Source of the DNA: Caldilineaceae bacterium | GTDB lineage: Bacteria; Chloroflexota; Anaerolineae; Caldilineales; Caldilineaceae | Assembly: GCA_020845455.1 (NCBI GenBank) | Contig: JADLFO010000102.1 | Span: 1 to 64,000, forward strand | Length of the DNA: 64,000 nucleotides | Direction: 5' to 3' | Part shown: one piece after another, positions 19,350-29,571 of the stretch | How the letters are laid out: each line of letters starts with the position of its first letter | How positions within the stretch are numbered: the first letter of the stretch is position 1 | Program-made: the position numbers and the translations under genes | The notes under the pieces: generated by a model | What the model was told of the DNA's origin: nothing | What the model saw: the letters and a program-made list of their open reading frames with translations, nothing else | Databases searched by the model: none

Positions 19350-20447
19350 CTAACGCCAGGTAAAACTGCGGAGCTCGCTGGGCGTGCTGGCAGCCTCCAG
19401 CGCAAACTGGTTGTTGACTCCCGGCTTGACGCGCACCACCGAGACCTGCCAGGCGTAGATAGCCGTCTCCCCTTCGGGCGGCGCCAGCGCCGTGTCCAGC
19501 CGATAGCTGGTGGCTTTGGTCCAAATGGTGGGCAGCGTGCGCGCCGCGCCGCTCACGGGGTAGATCAGCAGCACATACCATTCGTTGGGTTCCAAGACCT
19601 CCACGCTGATCCAGCGCAGCAGCACCGCCTCGTTGGCCGCGATCTCGGCCTCGTCGGGAGGGCCGATCAAGCGCGGCTCGACATAGAGCTGCCCAGGCGC
19701 GCTCTCGGCAGCGCCGCCTGCCGCCGTCGATTCCAGCACCTCGGCGGGGACATCGGGCACCGGGATCAACAACACGTCGCCGGGACGGATAAAATCATTG
19801 TTGACCAGCCCGTTGGTCCGTAAGATCTCTTCGACCGTGCTGCCAAAGCTTGCGGCAATCGAGACGATCGTGTCGCCGAGCTGCACCGTATATTCAAAGC
19901 GCGAGGCTACTGTGTCGCCGGCTGTTGTCTGGCCGGCTTCCGCTCCCATCGGGATAATCAGCTCGTCGTCGGCGCGGATCAAGACATCGGCCATGCCGTT
20001 GGCAGCTTGAATCTCCTCAACCGTGATGCCATAGAGACCGGCGATCGCCAGCAGCGTCTCCCCCGGGCGCACGCGATGCCGGATCACGCCGCCGGCCGAG
20101 GCTGTAGGCAGCGGGGTCGGGGTGACGGACGCGTCAACCTGCACCACCTCCGACATCACGACGGTGGCGGTGATAAAGGGTATATTTGTGGGTAGGATTT
20201 CGGCGACCTGTGCGTCCTGCGCTTGCTCTTGTTGCGGTTGGCTGGCGATACGCCACCAGACGGCCAGCACGGCCAAAACGGCCAGCACCAGCAGCGCGTC
20301 GATCCAAGAGACCCGTTGCTTGCGCCGCGCCTGCTGACGCAAGTCGTGGCCGCACATAAAGCAGCTTTCAGCATCGCGTGCCACGCGGGTGCCACAGTTG
20401 GGGCAGCGCCGCTCGGCAATCGCCGGCGAGATCTGTTCTCTTGCCAT
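19350..20447 (-). CDS. zinc-ribbon / TM / tandem LysM peptidoglycan-binding protein
   Basis: CPNCGTRVARDAESCFMCGHDL, one TM, two LysM (HRVRPGETLLAIAGLYGITVEEIQAANG; YTVQLGDTIVSIAASFGSTVEEILRTNG). Confidence 0.85.
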   Translation of the reverse strand: MAREQISPAIAERRCPNCGTRVARDAESCFMCGHDLRQQARRKQRVSWIDALLVLAVLAVLAVWWRIASQPQQEQAQDAQVAEILPTNIPFITATVVMSEVVQVDASVTPTPLPTASAGGVIRHRVRPGETLLAIAGLYGITVEEIQAANGMADVLIRADDELIIPMGAEAGQTTAGDTVASRFEYTVQLGDTIVSIAASFGSTVEEILRTNGLVNNDFIRPGDVLLIPVPDVPAEVLESTAAGGAAESAPGQLYVEPRLIGPPDEAEIAANEAVLLRWISVEVLEPNEWYVLLIYPVSGAARTLPTIWTKATSYRLDTALAPPEGETAIYAWQVSVVRVKPGVNNQFALEAASTPSELRSFTWR

Positions 20448-20649
20448 CGCCCGTGATTATAGCACCGCTACCCCAGAGAGAGGAAAGTCCGAAATTCTCA
20501 ATCTACGCTACAAAGCGCCACAGCTTGAAATATACTGCTCGAACTAGGCTGCGCAAAGTAGACTGCACACAGTCTACCGCACGATTGCTGTTTGGGAGGT
20601 TGACCTTTCAAGCAAAGCGGCCTGGCGACCGCTTGATGCAAACTTGACG

Positions 20650-20676
20650 CAAAAGCGGGCGACATCTGCCGCCCGC
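20650..20676 (-). terminator. intrinsic terminator of the cytochrome c gene
   Basis: GCGGGCG / CGCCCGC stem followed by TTTTGCG on the minus strand. Confidence 0.6.
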
Positions 20677-20712
20677 CCAAACCGCTGCAACTGGATGGCT
20701 GCACGCCCGCGC

Positions 20713-21264
20713 CTACTGGCCGTGCTGAGATAGCAAATAGGCGACCAGGTTGGCCAAGTCTTCGAGAGGGATCGTATCCTTGTAAATCTGCGGCATGACG
20801 CCCGACGGAAAGCCCGGCGTCACATACCCGTTGGGATTCACAATGCTGTCGTGGATATAGAGCGCCGGCGATTCGCCCGGCACACGGTTGACCGCCGTAT
20901 CGCCCACATTGTGCCAGGTCGGCCCGGTCATGGTGACGGCAGGGTCGGTCGAATGACAGCCGATGCAGCCGTTGGACGTCGCCACGTTCTGGCCTTTGGC
21001 CGGATCGGCAGCCGCCAGCGCCGCCGCAAAATCCGCCGGCAACCCCGCAGCCACCTCTTCAGGCGTCAGGTCGGCGAATGTACGCGGCACAGCGGTCGGC
21101 ACGACCTCGACCACGCCGCTGGCTTCCTTGGCCAAGAGTTGTTCGCCCAACTGCGGTGAAATGATCTCGGCGTTTGCGTCCGGTGCACACCCAGACAGAA
21201 CGGTCGCCAGGGCCAGAATCGCCAAACCCAGTCCCAGCGAACGACGATGCAACCACACCATCAT
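20713..21264 (-). CDS. cytochrome c lipoprotein
   Basis: Lipobox [14 protein letters not shown] heme site; [11 protein letters not shown] distal Met. Start at [11 protein letters not shown] (21264). Confidence 0.88.
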   Translation of the reverse strand: MMVWLHRRSLGLGLAILALATVLSGCAPDANAEIISPQLGEQLLAKEASGVVEVVPTAVPRTFADLTPEEVAAGLPADFAAALAAADPAKGQNVATSNGCIGCHSTDPAVTMTGPTWHNVGDTAVNRVPGESPALYIHDSIVNPNGYVTPGFPSGVMPQIYKDTIPLEDLANLVAYLLSQHGQ

Positions 21265-21409
21265 GAATACCTCCAGCGCTTCCTGATGCGGGCGAAGAGT
21301 GAATAACTCAATCGCAGACGGCAACAGTGTATCACAGCGCCCTACACGGGGCAATTTACCGGCCCGTCTGCGCCTTTATTCACAAATTATACGTTTTGTG
21401 CATATACGA

Positions 21410-22756
21410 TCACCCGGCCAGGAGCAGCTCTTCCGGGTCTTCGATCAACTGCTTGATCTTGACTAGAAAGCGCACGGCGTCGCTGCCGTCGATCAGCCGG
21501 TGGTCATAGCTGAGCGCCAGATACATCATCGGGCGGATCACAATCTCGCCGTTTACCACCACCGGGCGCTGTTCGATCTTGTGCAGCCCCAAGATGCCCA
21601 CCTGCGGCGGGTTGAGGATCGGGGTGCTGAGCAGCGAGCCATAGACGCCGCCGTTGCTGATCGTAAAAGTTCCGCCGCGCAAGTCTTCAAGCGCCAACGT
21701 GCCCTCGCGCGCCTTGGTCGCCAGGTCGTTGATCGACTGTTCGATCTGAGCGAACGACATGCGGTCGGCGTCGCGCAGCACAGGCACAACCAAGCCCTCT
21801 TCGGCTCCCACGGCAATGCCGATGTCGTAGTAGTGTTTGAGCACGACCTCATTGCCGTCCAACGAGGCGTTGAGCATGGGGAAGGCGCGCAGCGCGCCGA
21901 CGCCGGCCTTGACAAAGAAAGACATAAACCCCAGGCTGACGCCGTGCTGTTTGGTAAAGTCGTCACGCTTGCGTTTGCGCATCTCCATGACCGCGCTCAT
22001 ATCCGCCTCGTTAAAGGTGGTCAGGATGGCGGCGGTGCGCTGCGCCTCGACCAAGCGGTCGGCAATCGTGCGCCGCCGCCGCGACAGACGCACCCGCTCC
22101 TCGCCGCGGCCATCCGCGGCCGAGAGCAGCGCGCTGGGAGCCGGTACGGCGGGGGCCGTCTCCTGGGGCGCGGCGGGGGCTGCCGGCTGGGGCATGGGCG
22201 GCGCGGCGGCAGGAGCCGGCTCCTGGCGCGAGAGATAGGCTTCCACGTCGCGCTTGGTCACGCGCCCACCCGGCCCGGCCCCGGCGACTTCGCCCAAATC
22301 CACGCCCTTCTCCTGCGCCATGCGTTTGGCCACAGGCGTGGCGCGCTCGGCAGCCGCTTCCGGCTCAGCCGGTGTGGGCGGCGCGGCGACAGTCGCCTCG
22401 GCCGGCGACGTTTCGGCTTTGGGCGGCTCGGCCTTTGCCGCTTCAGGCTTGGTTGCTTCGGGTATAGCCGCTTCGGGCTTAACCGGCTCAGCTTTGGCAG
22501 GCTCGGACGGCGCGCCGTCGGCCGCGTCTAGCTGCGCCAGCACTTCGCCCACGCGCACATCTTCGCCGGCTTGGCGTTCGATCTTGCTCAACACGCCGTC
22601 GCGCGGCGCGGGCACGTCTAGGTCCACCTTATCGGTCTCCAGCGAGACGATCGCTTCGCCCGCCTTCACCGGGTCGCCCTCCTGCTTGAGCCAGGCGGCC
22701 ACCGTTGCCTCTACCACCGATTCACCTAGATCGGGCACGACGATCTTGACGCTCAT
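21410..22756 (-). CDS. sucB: dihydrolipoyllysine-residue succinyltransferase (2-oxoglutarate dehydrogenase E2)
   Basis: Lipoyl domain [15 protein letters not shown]3-binding domain; catalytic [16 protein letters not shown]. Start [12 protein letters not shown]. Confidence 0.95.
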   Translation of the reverse strand: MSVKIVVPDLGESVVEATVAAWLKQEGDPVKAGEAIVSLETDKVDLDVPAPRDGVLSKIERQAGEDVRVGEVLAQLDAADGAPSEPAKAEPVKPEAAIPEATKPEAAKAEPPKAETSPAEATVAAPPTPAEPEAAAERATPVAKRMAQEKGVDLGEVAGAGPGGRVTKRDVEAYLSRQEPAPAAAPPMPQPAAPAAPQETAPAVPAPSALLSAADGRGEERVRLSRRRRTIADRLVEAQRTAAILTTFNEADMSAVMEMRKRKRDDFTKQHGVSLGFMSFFVKAGVGALRAFPMLNASLDGNEVVLKHYYDIGIAVGAEEGLVVPVLRDADRMSFAQIEQSINDLATKAREGTLALEDLRGGTFTISNGGVYGSLLSTPILNPPQVGILGLHKIEQRPVVVNGEIVIRPMMYLALSYDHRLIDGSDAVRFLVKIKQLIEDPEELLLAG

Positions 22757-22784
22757 GGTCTCCCCTCCCTCCTGTACCCTCTGT

Positions 22785-25634
22785 TCATTGTGCAGCATCT
22801 GCCACGGTTGCCGTGGGGAGCGGCTGCCGCTCGCCGCGCAAGGCGCGCTCGACAATGGCCGCCTGGTTGACTTGATGCCATGCGGCGGACCCTTCGGCGG
22901 GGCTGGCGCGCCGCGGCCGCCCCACATAGCGCAGCGACCACCGGCTGCCCAGAATAGCCTGCAGCAGTGGCTGGGCGAACTCCCAGACGCCCATATTCTG
23001 CGGCTCCTCCTGCACCCAGACGACCTCCTCGGCAGCAGCATAGCGTGCCAACACCGTCTCCAGTTCGGCGACCGGGAAAGGGTAGAGCTGTTCTACGCGC
23101 ACCAGGGCCACGTCGCCGGCCTCGGCGCGCAGCGGACTCAGCGCCAGATCGGCATAGATTTTGCCGCTGCACAGCAGCACGCGGCTCACGGCGGCGGGGT
23201 CGGCGTCGTCGTCGATCACCGGCTGCCAATGACCTTCGGCCAGTTCGGCCAGCGACGACATGGCGATGGGCTGGCGCAGCAGGCTCTTGGGCGTCATTAC
23301 CACAAGCGGCAGCGGGTCGGTCTTGAGCAGCGCGGCCTGGCGGCGCAGCAGATGGAAATATTGGGCCGCGGTGGTGCAGTTGGCGATGCGCAGGTTGGTC
23401 TCGGCAGCAAGCTGCAAAAAACGCTCCAGCCGGCCCGTAGAATGGTCCGGCCCCTGGCCTTCATAGCCGTGGGGCAGCAGCAAGACCAGCGAGGGGGTCT
23501 GCTCCCATTTGGCCCGGCCCGACACGACAAACTCGTCGATCATCGTTTGGGCGACGTTGATAAAGTCGCCATACTGCGCTTCCCACACCACCAGCCGATC
23601 CGGGGTCTCGATATTATAGCCATATTCAAAGCCGATGGCTGCGTTCTCGCTGAGCGGGCTGTTGTGGATCTCAAAGGCCGCATCGGCCTGGGGCAGCGTT
23701 TGCAGCGGCACATGCGGCGCGCCGCTCTCGGTATCGAACAGCACAGCATGGCGGTGGCTAAAGGTGCCACGCTCCACATCTTCACCTGTCAGCCGAATCG
23801 GCGTGCCCTCGGCCAAGATCGTGGCGAAGGCCAGTTGCTCGGCTGTGCCCCAATCGACATGCGGCTCATTCGGCGCGTCGAGGATTTGCCCGCGGCGGCG
23901 GAAGATGCGCTCCAGTTTGGGGTTGAGCTTGAAATCTTCGGGCAAAGTCTGCAGCGCGGCCAGGAGCGCGGCCAAGTGCTGCGGGTCGACGCTGGTGCGC
24001 ACGCGCCGCGCCGCGCCCGGCGGAGGCGGCTCCAAGTCCGGCCCCAGGTCCACGCTTTCGACCTCTAGCCCTTCCAGCATCTTTTGCAGCGCGTCGAGCT
24101 GCGATGCCAAAAGCGCGTCGGCCTCGCCTGCGGCGATCACGCCCGTTTCCTCCAAGTGGCGCGCCCAAAGCGCACGCACGCTGGGGTGCGCGTCGATGGC
24201 GGCATACATCATCGGCTGCGTAAAGCGCGGTTCATCGCCTTCGTTATGGCCGTAGCGGCGATAGCCGATCAGGTCGATCAGGAAATCCTTCTGAAACTTG
24301 TTGCGATAGGCCACGGCCAAGCGCCCGGCTTCGATGCAGGCCAGCGGGTCGTCGGCGTTGACATGGACGATCGGGATCTTAAAGCCCTTGGCCAGATCGC
24401 TGGCGTAGAGAGTAGAGCGGGCGTCTTCGGGGTTGGTGGTAAAGCCGAGCTGATTGTTGGCGATGATGTGGATCGTGCCGCCGGTGGTATAGCCGGGGAT
24501 GCGCCCCAGGTTGAGCGACTCGGCGACGATCCCCTGCGCCGGGAAGGCGGCGTCGCCGTGGATCAGGATCGGCAGCGAGCGTACGTGGTCGAAACGCGGT
24601 GCGCCGGGGGCGTCGGTCAGCGTGCCTGCGGCGCGCGCCATCCCCTGCACCACGGGGTTGACATGCTCCAGGTGGCTGGGGTTGGGCGCCATCGAGATCA
24701 CTAGGTCGAGCGTATGGCCGGTATCCAAGGCGCGCCGCGCCCCGGCGTGATATTTGACATCGCCCATCCAGCCAAGGGTGTTGCCCTCCTCCATCGCGCC
24801 GTCCTGCACCGGGTCTTTGAACTCGGCCAAGATGGCGGCATAGGGTTTATTGAGGATATGGGCCAAGACATTGAGCCGGCCGCGGTGCGCCATGCCGATC
24901 AAGGTGGCGTAGGTTCCGCTGTCGGCAGCGTCGCCGATGATCTCGTCGAGCAGGGGCGCCATCATGTCCAGCCCCTCGATCGAGAAGCGCGTCTTGCCCG
25001 GAAAGGCGCGCTGCAAAAAGAGTTCAAAGCCCTCTACTTGCGTCAGCCGGTCCAAGAGGGCGCGCTCGTTGACAGGGTCTTGGGGTGGGCAGAAGCGCCG
25101 CGATTCGGCCATCTCGCGCAGCCAGCGGCGTTCTTCGGCCAGGCGCAGGTGGTCATAGTCATGGCCGACGCTGCCCGAATAGATGCGGCGCAGCTCGGCC
25201 AGCGCGTCCCAGGCCGAGGTCGTCTGCGCCACCAGCGGCCCGCCCACGGGATCGGGCGGCAGGCGGCGCATTTGCTCCTCGCTAAGGCCGTAGGTCGCCA
25301 GGTCGAGTGCAGGGTCGCCGGGCGGCGGCGTGCCCAACGGGTCTAGGTGAGCGTCGAGATGCCCATATTCGCGGATGGCGTTGGCGAGGTTGACGACGGC
25401 CACCACCTGTTCGCGATCCCCCCGCGCGCGCTCGGCCCGGACACTCGCTGCGGCGGCGGGCGTCGCCTGTGCGCCGGTCTCTGCCGCGGGCCGTGCCGCC
25501 TCAGCCGCCAGCTGAAAAGCGGCAAAATAGGCGCGTGTGGCCGCGTCCACCGCGTTCGGATCTGCCAGGTATTTTTCGTACAGATCCCAAACGTAGGCCG
25601 CATTGGGGCCGTAGAACTCGCCGAAGTTGTTCAT
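22785..25634 (-). CDS. sucA: 2-oxoglutarate dehydrogenase E1 component
   Basis: [81 protein letters not shown]. Confidence 0.96.
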   Translation of the reverse strand: MNNFGEFYGPNAAYVWDLYEKYLADPNAVDAATRAYFAAFQLAAEAARPAAETGAQATPAAAASVRAERARGDREQVVAVVNLANAIREYGHLDAHLDPLGTPPPGDPALDLATYGLSEEQMRRLPPDPVGGPLVAQTTSAWDALAELRRIYSGSVGHDYDHLRLAEERRWLREMAESRRFCPPQDPVNERALLDRLTQVEGFELFLQRAFPGKTRFSIEGLDMMAPLLDEIIGDAADSGTYATLIGMAHRGRLNVLAHILNKPYAAILAEFKDPVQDGAMEEGNTLGWMGDVKYHAGARRALDTGHTLDLVISMAPNPSHLEHVNPVVQGMARAAGTLTDAPGAPRFDHVRSLPILIHGDAAFPAQGIVAESLNLGRIPGYTTGGTIHIIANNQLGFTTNPEDARSTLYASDLAKGFKIPIVHVNADDPLACIEAGRLAVAYRNKFQKDFLIDLIGYRRYGHNEGDEPRFTQPMMYAAIDAHPSVRALWARHLEETGVIAAGEADALLASQLDALQKMLEGLEVESVDLGPDLEPPPPGAARRVRTSVDPQHLAALLAALQTLPEDFKLNPKLERIFRRRGQILDAPNEPHVDWGTAEQLAFATILAEGTPIRLTGEDVERGTFSHRHAVLFDTESGAPHVPLQTLPQADAAFEIHNSPLSENAAIGFEYGYNIETPDRLVVWEAQYGDFINVAQTMIDEFVVSGRAKWEQTPSLVLLLPHGYEGQGPDHSTGRLERFLQLAAETNLRIANCTTAAQYFHLLRRQAALLKTDPLPLVVMTPKSLLRQPIAMSSLAELAEGHWQPVIDDDADPAAVSRVLLCSGKIYADLALSPLRAEAGDVALVRVEQLYPFPVAELETVLARYAAAEEVVWVQEEPQNMGVWEFAQPLLQAILGSRWSLRYVGRPRRASPAEGSAAWHQVNQAAIVERALRGERQPLPTATVADAAQ

Positions 25635-25812
25635 ACGCAACCTCTCTGCCCTCACCGCGTGGCGCTTCTAGACCCGCCCGAACCGCTGTGATCGGACCTC
25701 CCAGGGCGGTTGAAGCCGCAGCGACCGGATACATGGGGATGGTCGTGATTGTGCGTTCCCCATCCTACCACGACATGGCGAATTTCCGAACTGGGCCTAT
25801 CGGTCGGGGGCT

Positions 25813-26403
25813 GTGAGCCTGGCTGATTTTGCGGGCCGCCGGCACAGCGAGGAATGGGGGACAACGCTTGCGCGGCGCAGTTTGCGCGAGATTGTGGGCA
25901 GAGAAGAGGCCCAGCGGTGGATAGAACAGGTGCGGATGCGTTCGCGCATTGCGGCGGCAATCTCGCAAGCTCCTATTACGGCAAAGGGATTGGCGCAAGT
26001 AGACCGTTTGGTTGAAGTGCGGGCGATGCGACAAGAAGATGTTCGGTCATTGCTGGAGTCAATGCGACAAGCGCGAATATTGCCGGCAGTAGAGCGGCAT
26101 TTTTTGAAACATGGGATGAAACTGAGCGTTGCAGATGTGCGAGAGTATCAAGACGCACTTATTGCACATTTGAAACGCCGCGATCTACAAGTCTTCACTT
26201 ATGTGACAAGCAAGACAACGCATGATCGAATGTGGACTTTTGTGGGGATGGACAACGGGGTTATTGCACAGTACAATGAGAGCAAGAAGACGTTGTGGAG
26301 CTTGTATCGACAGGCAGATGTACAGAAATATCTTACCAGTGGGCGGGGATGGTGGATACAAGTAGAGGAAGATGAGGCCGGTATCCGGTTTGAGCTATGG
26401 TAA
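25813..26403 (+). CDS. hypothetical protein; candidate phage-associated toxin-type protein with colicin D-like C-terminal region
   Basis: GTG-start 196 aa ORF in a locally lower-GC island. C-term ..KHGMKLSVADVREYQDALIAHLKRRDLQVFTYVTSKTTHDRMWTFVGMDNGVIAQYNESKKTLWSLYRQADVQKYLTSGRGWW. Existence of ORF good; function tentative. Confidence 0.6.
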   Translation: MSLADFAGRRHSEEWGTTLARRSLREIVGREEAQRWIEQVRMRSRIAAAISQAPITAKGLAQVDRLVEVRAMRQEDVRSLLESMRQARILPAVERHFLKHGMKLSVADVREYQDALIAHLKRRDLQVFTYVTSKTTHDRMWTFVGMDNGVIAQYNESKKTLWSLYRQADVQKYLTSGRGWWIQVEEDEAGIRFELW

Positions 26404-26702
26404 CTGATGCACAGCTTCTTTTGCGTTCGTATGCACAGGAGATACGCAATTTAGACGATCCTGACGAAACCGGTCTTGATGAAGAACTGGTTGTATTGAC
26501 GCGGGAAACGATTGCGGATCGAGAATGGACAGTAGATCAGCAAGCAGAGATCGACAGGCTTGATGAACTGCTTGTTGTCCATTGGAAGCAGTTTGAGGAT
26601 GTCTTGCCCAATCCGAATTTTTCAAATGATCGCCGGCGCTGGTGGTGGTACTTACACGAAGGGCCGCAGGTGAGGCAGAAAGCCGAGAAGACCGCCGGTT
26701 GA
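26397..26702 (+). CDS. small acidic hypothetical protein; candidate immunity partner
   Basis: ATG overlaps the stop of the preceding ORF (ATGGTAA), implying translational coupling; 101 aa, Asp/Glu-rich. Confidence 0.6.
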   Translation: MVTDAQLLLRSYAQEIRNLDDPDETGLDEELVVLTRETIADREWTVDQQAEIDRLDELLVVHWKQFEDVLPNPNFSNDRRRWWWYLHEGPQVRQKAEKTAG

Positions 26703-26739
26703 TCTAATCCCACACATATCCCAACCTATCGCAACTTCA

Positions 26740-26763
26740 GCCGTCCTTCGGGGCGGCTTTTTT
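26740..26763 (+). terminator. intrinsic terminator with UUCG tetraloop
   Basis: GCCGTCC-TTCG-GGGCGGC followed by TTTTTT. Confidence 0.88.
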
Positions 26764-26767
26764 GTTG

Positions 26768-26795
26768 CCCGCGATTGCCTGCTAGGCAATGCGGG
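26768..26795. repeat. second strong stem-loop immediately after the terminator
   Basis: CCCGC-g-ATTGCC / tgcta / GGCAAT-GCGGG. Confidence 0.6.
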
Positions 26796-26850
26796 ACGGC
26801 CATACTGGGTGCAGACATTGTGTTATGACAAGACCCCTGGAGGGTGAACT

Positions 26851-27156
26851 GTGGCAGAGGAAACTACCGGTCGGGAACCGGTTGAAGCGTCGGAAGGGCA
26901 GGCCCCGGAAGGCAGCAAGCAGGAAACGTTTGACGCAGCGTATGTCAAATAGTTGCGGGACGAAGCGGCAAGTTGGCGGCGCAAGGCCAAAGACTTTGAA
27001 GCCAAGGTGAGCGGGTTTGAAACCGAGAAGCTGACGGAGGCCGGCCGTGCCGCCTATGAACTGGCTAAAGCGCCGGAATGTGACCGTGTAATCGCTAACG
27101 GTATGCGGGCTAAATCCCCGCTTTTTGGCGAGCCAATACCCCTCCAAAGCCTGTGA
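26851..27156 (+). pseudogene. phage scaffold-like protein remnant with in-frame TAG
   Basis: SD ggaggg then GTG: VAEETTGREPVEASEGQAPEGSKQETFDAAYVK*LRDEAASWRRKAKDFEAKVSGFETEKLTEAGRAAYELAKAPE...; TAG at 26950-26952. Acidic N-term followed by coiled coil is typical of phage scaffold proteins. Confidence 0.6.
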
Positions 27157-27223
27157 AAATGCCATGGGTCACCCGTGTAGCCGTGATGGTTTCGGTTTGT
27201 GTCATTGCGTGGGGATCCAAAAC

Positions 27224-27267
27224 GGAAAGCGCACGGCAGGACAAACGTCTCTAGCCGTGCGCTTTCC
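27224..27267 (-). terminator. terminator downstream of tRNA-Val
   Basis: 14-bp arms GGAAAGCGCACGGC / GCCGTGCGCTTTCC, followed on minus strand by GTTTTGG. Confidence 0.65.
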
Positions 27268-27279
27268 TCTGGTTTATAG

Positions 27280-27354
<75 letters not shown>

Positions 27355-27484
27355 TGCCATTTTGGTGAATGGTATCCACCAGTATATCATAGATGGGCCG
27401 GTTGGCAAATTCGCATTTCGGCCATTTCGGCGCATGGATCGAGATCTGTTCGCAGCCACTTGGCTGCATCGCCGGTGTGAACGC

Positions 27485-27700
27485 ATGACACGTCCCAACC
27501 GCCAGTTAATCCGTCTCTATTTTATCGCCGTCATCCTCATGGGGCTGTTCGGTTTTTGGTACGCCGCCACCCATTGGCAGGTCGAAACTGCCGCGCTGCA
27601 AGAGGTTAACCTGGGCGGCAGCGGCGATTGGGTCGACTTTATCGCCACCCTAGGCGAAGAAGCCATCCAACTCTTCCTCGGCTTCACCAGCGGCCAATAA
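27485..27700 (+). CDS. small single-TM hypothetical protein
   Basis: MTRPNRQLIRLYFIAVILMGLFGFWYAATHWQVETAALQEV...; one N-terminal TM. Confidence 0.5.
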   Translation: MTRPNRQLIRLYFIAVILMGLFGFWYAATHWQVETAALQEVNLGGSGDWVDFIATLGEEAIQLFLGFTSGQ

Positions 27701-27746
27701 ACGCCGCGCGCCCTTTCAAGCTTCAAACGGGCTTCAAACATGCAAG

Positions 27747-27772
27747 CGGGCTGCCCTTGAGCGGGCAGCCCG
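27747..27772. terminator. bidirectional terminator-like hairpin between convergent genes
   Basis: CGGGCTGCCC-ttgagc-GGGCAGCCCG. Confidence 0.7.
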
Positions 27773-27815
27773 TTGTTAATCGATCCACCGGTCCGGCAGC
27801 GCTCCCAACGGGCGG

Positions 27816-29474
27816 TTAGCCGTTGGGGTCATACTTGCACTTTTCGCCCTTGACCGTGTTGAAATAGATACACAGCACCACATAGGCCGGACGCAGCTTC
27901 AACTCGTCGATCTGGCTCGGCTCCAGGATCGCCCACCAATATTGCTCCTCGTCCTGCGGGTTGCCATCTTCCACCCAGTCCAGGTTGGGCATGGTGAGCA
28001 GGCTCATCAGCCCGATCCACGGCTGCCAGTTGGCCGCCGCATACTCATAGGCGCGGCGCAGATAGTCGGCCTGCACCATATCGGTAATGCCCGCATCGGC
28101 CCCGTGCCACTTATACGCCGCGTTGATCGGGTCATAGGTCCAGCCGAACTCCAGCAGCACGATCTTTTTGCCCGTATCGCCATAGCGCTCCATAATGGCG
28201 CGGATGTCTTCCACATGGCGGAAGGCGAAAAAGCGGTAGCCGCCATAGGCCTGGTTAGAGGCCGCTTCGGCAGGGTCCAGCTCCGGCGGCGCGGCAAAGC
28301 CCGCGCCATGCACGCCGAGCATATCGAAATAGCCGTCGCTGCTGCCGCCCATGGCCTGATACATGCCGTCATAGAAGATATCGTCCGGCATGGCGACGTC
28401 ATTATTATCGCCCGTGGGGGCCATCCCGGCGCTGATCACAATGGCGTTGGGGTTACCCCGTTTGATGGCGGCATAGGCCTTGCCCAGGAATTCCGCATAC
28501 TGCGCCGGGTTGGGGCGGTTATTACCCCACTCGCGCGCCAGGTTCGGCTCGTTCCAGATTTGATAGGCCTGGATACAACCCACGGCCTGGGGCGTGCAGT
28601 TATAGCGGCTCGCCACGGCAAAGGCAAAGTCAGCGAAATTGTCCGCATTGGCGGGCGGATGGCCGGCCCAAAAGTTGGTCAGTTCCGGGTCGCTGCTCAA
28701 GCGCGCCAGCAGCTTTAGCCCGGCCCCGTTGACATGCGTCACCACACGGTCGGAGATCGACCAGTCGAACTGGCCTTTGCCGCTGCCCTCGATCGTCTCC
28801 CACGCAAACGCCTGTTTGACCCAGTCGAAATTGGCTTCTTTCATCAGCGTTAGGTCGCGGTCGGCGATCTCCGGCCGCCACCACAGGAACGCCTGTGCGC
28901 CGAAATCGGGGCTGCGCATGGCAGCGGGCAGATAATTTCCACCGCCTGCAGCAGGCGGTTGGGCCGTGGGCTGCGCCGCCGCGCCGCCGGCCTCGACCCC
29001 GTCGCCCGCGGGCGCTTCGGCGACATCGCCTGCACCAATCGCAACCGTCTGCAGTGTGACAAACTCGGCGGAGACCCAGCCCAGTTCACGCCCCCCCTGG
29101 CCGATCTGGATCCACCCGCCATCTTGGCTGCGGCCGATCACGTCAAACTGCTGGCCGCTGTCTACAGTCTGCACCAGTTCGCCGTCGGGCGAGGGTGTAC
29201 GCCGCACGTTGAGCACGTCGGTGTCGATGACTGCGACCGTCTTTTCACTGGGCGTGGGAGTCGCCGCCGGCGGTGTAGGCGTCGCCTGGGCGGCTGTGGC
29301 GGGCGCGGGCGTGGTCGCGCCGGCGACCTGCGGCTCTTGCGAACTCCCCGTTTGGGCAGAATCAGGCGTCTTGGTCGGTGTCGGCGTCGGCTCATTCCCG
29401 CCGCGGCCACAGCCCGCCAAGAGCAGCGCGGCCAGCAGCAGCGCAGCGCCATGCTGCCAAATGCGTTCTTTCAT
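27816..29474 (-). CDS. SH3b-domain lipoprotein with clan GH-A (GH39/GH5-like) glycoside hydrolase domain
   Basis: Lipobox LLLAGCG; SH3b [18 protein letters not shown]; acid/base [14 protein letters not shown]; nucleophile [13 protein letters not shown]. Confidence 0.82.
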   Translation of the reverse strand: MKERIWQHGAALLLAALLLAGCGRGGNEPTPTPTKTPDSAQTGSSQEPQVAGATTPAPATAAQATPTPPAATPTPSEKTVAVIDTDVLNVRRTPSPDGELVQTVDSGQQFDVIGRSQDGGWIQIGQGGRELGWVSAEFVTLQTVAIGAGDVAEAPAGDGVEAGGAAAQPTAQPPAAGGGNYLPAAMRSPDFGAQAFLWWRPEIADRDLTLMKEANFDWVKQAFAWETIEGSGKGQFDWSISDRVVTHVNGAGLKLLARLSSDPELTNFWAGHPPANADNFADFAFAVASRYNCTPQAVGCIQAYQIWNEPNLAREWGNNRPNPAQYAEFLGKAYAAIKRGNPNAIVISAGMAPTGDNNDVAMPDDIFYDGMYQAMGGSSDGYFDMLGVHGAGFAAPPELDPAEAASNQAYGGYRFFAFRHVEDIRAIMERYGDTGKKIVLLEFGWTYDPINAAYKWHGADAGITDMVQADYLRRAYEYAAANWQPWIGLMSLLTMPNLDWVEDGNPQDEEQYWWAILEPSQIDELKLRPAYVVLCIYFNTVKGEKCKYDPNG

Positions 29475-29571
29475 GCGTGTGTCTATCCCTTTGATCTTCG
29501 GATCATCGCCCTTGATATCGCGTGTGTCGCGTGAAACGCCGTAATGCCGCGGCTGCGCCGCTTGACCGTGT

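Noticed and set aside
22380-22510. Repetitive Ala/Lys/Pro/Glu-coding stretch in sucB
   Set aside because: Normal flexible linker between lipoyl and E3-binding domains of E2 proteins.
22254-24068. 604-aa plus-strand ORF
   Set aside because: Antisense to sucB/sucA.
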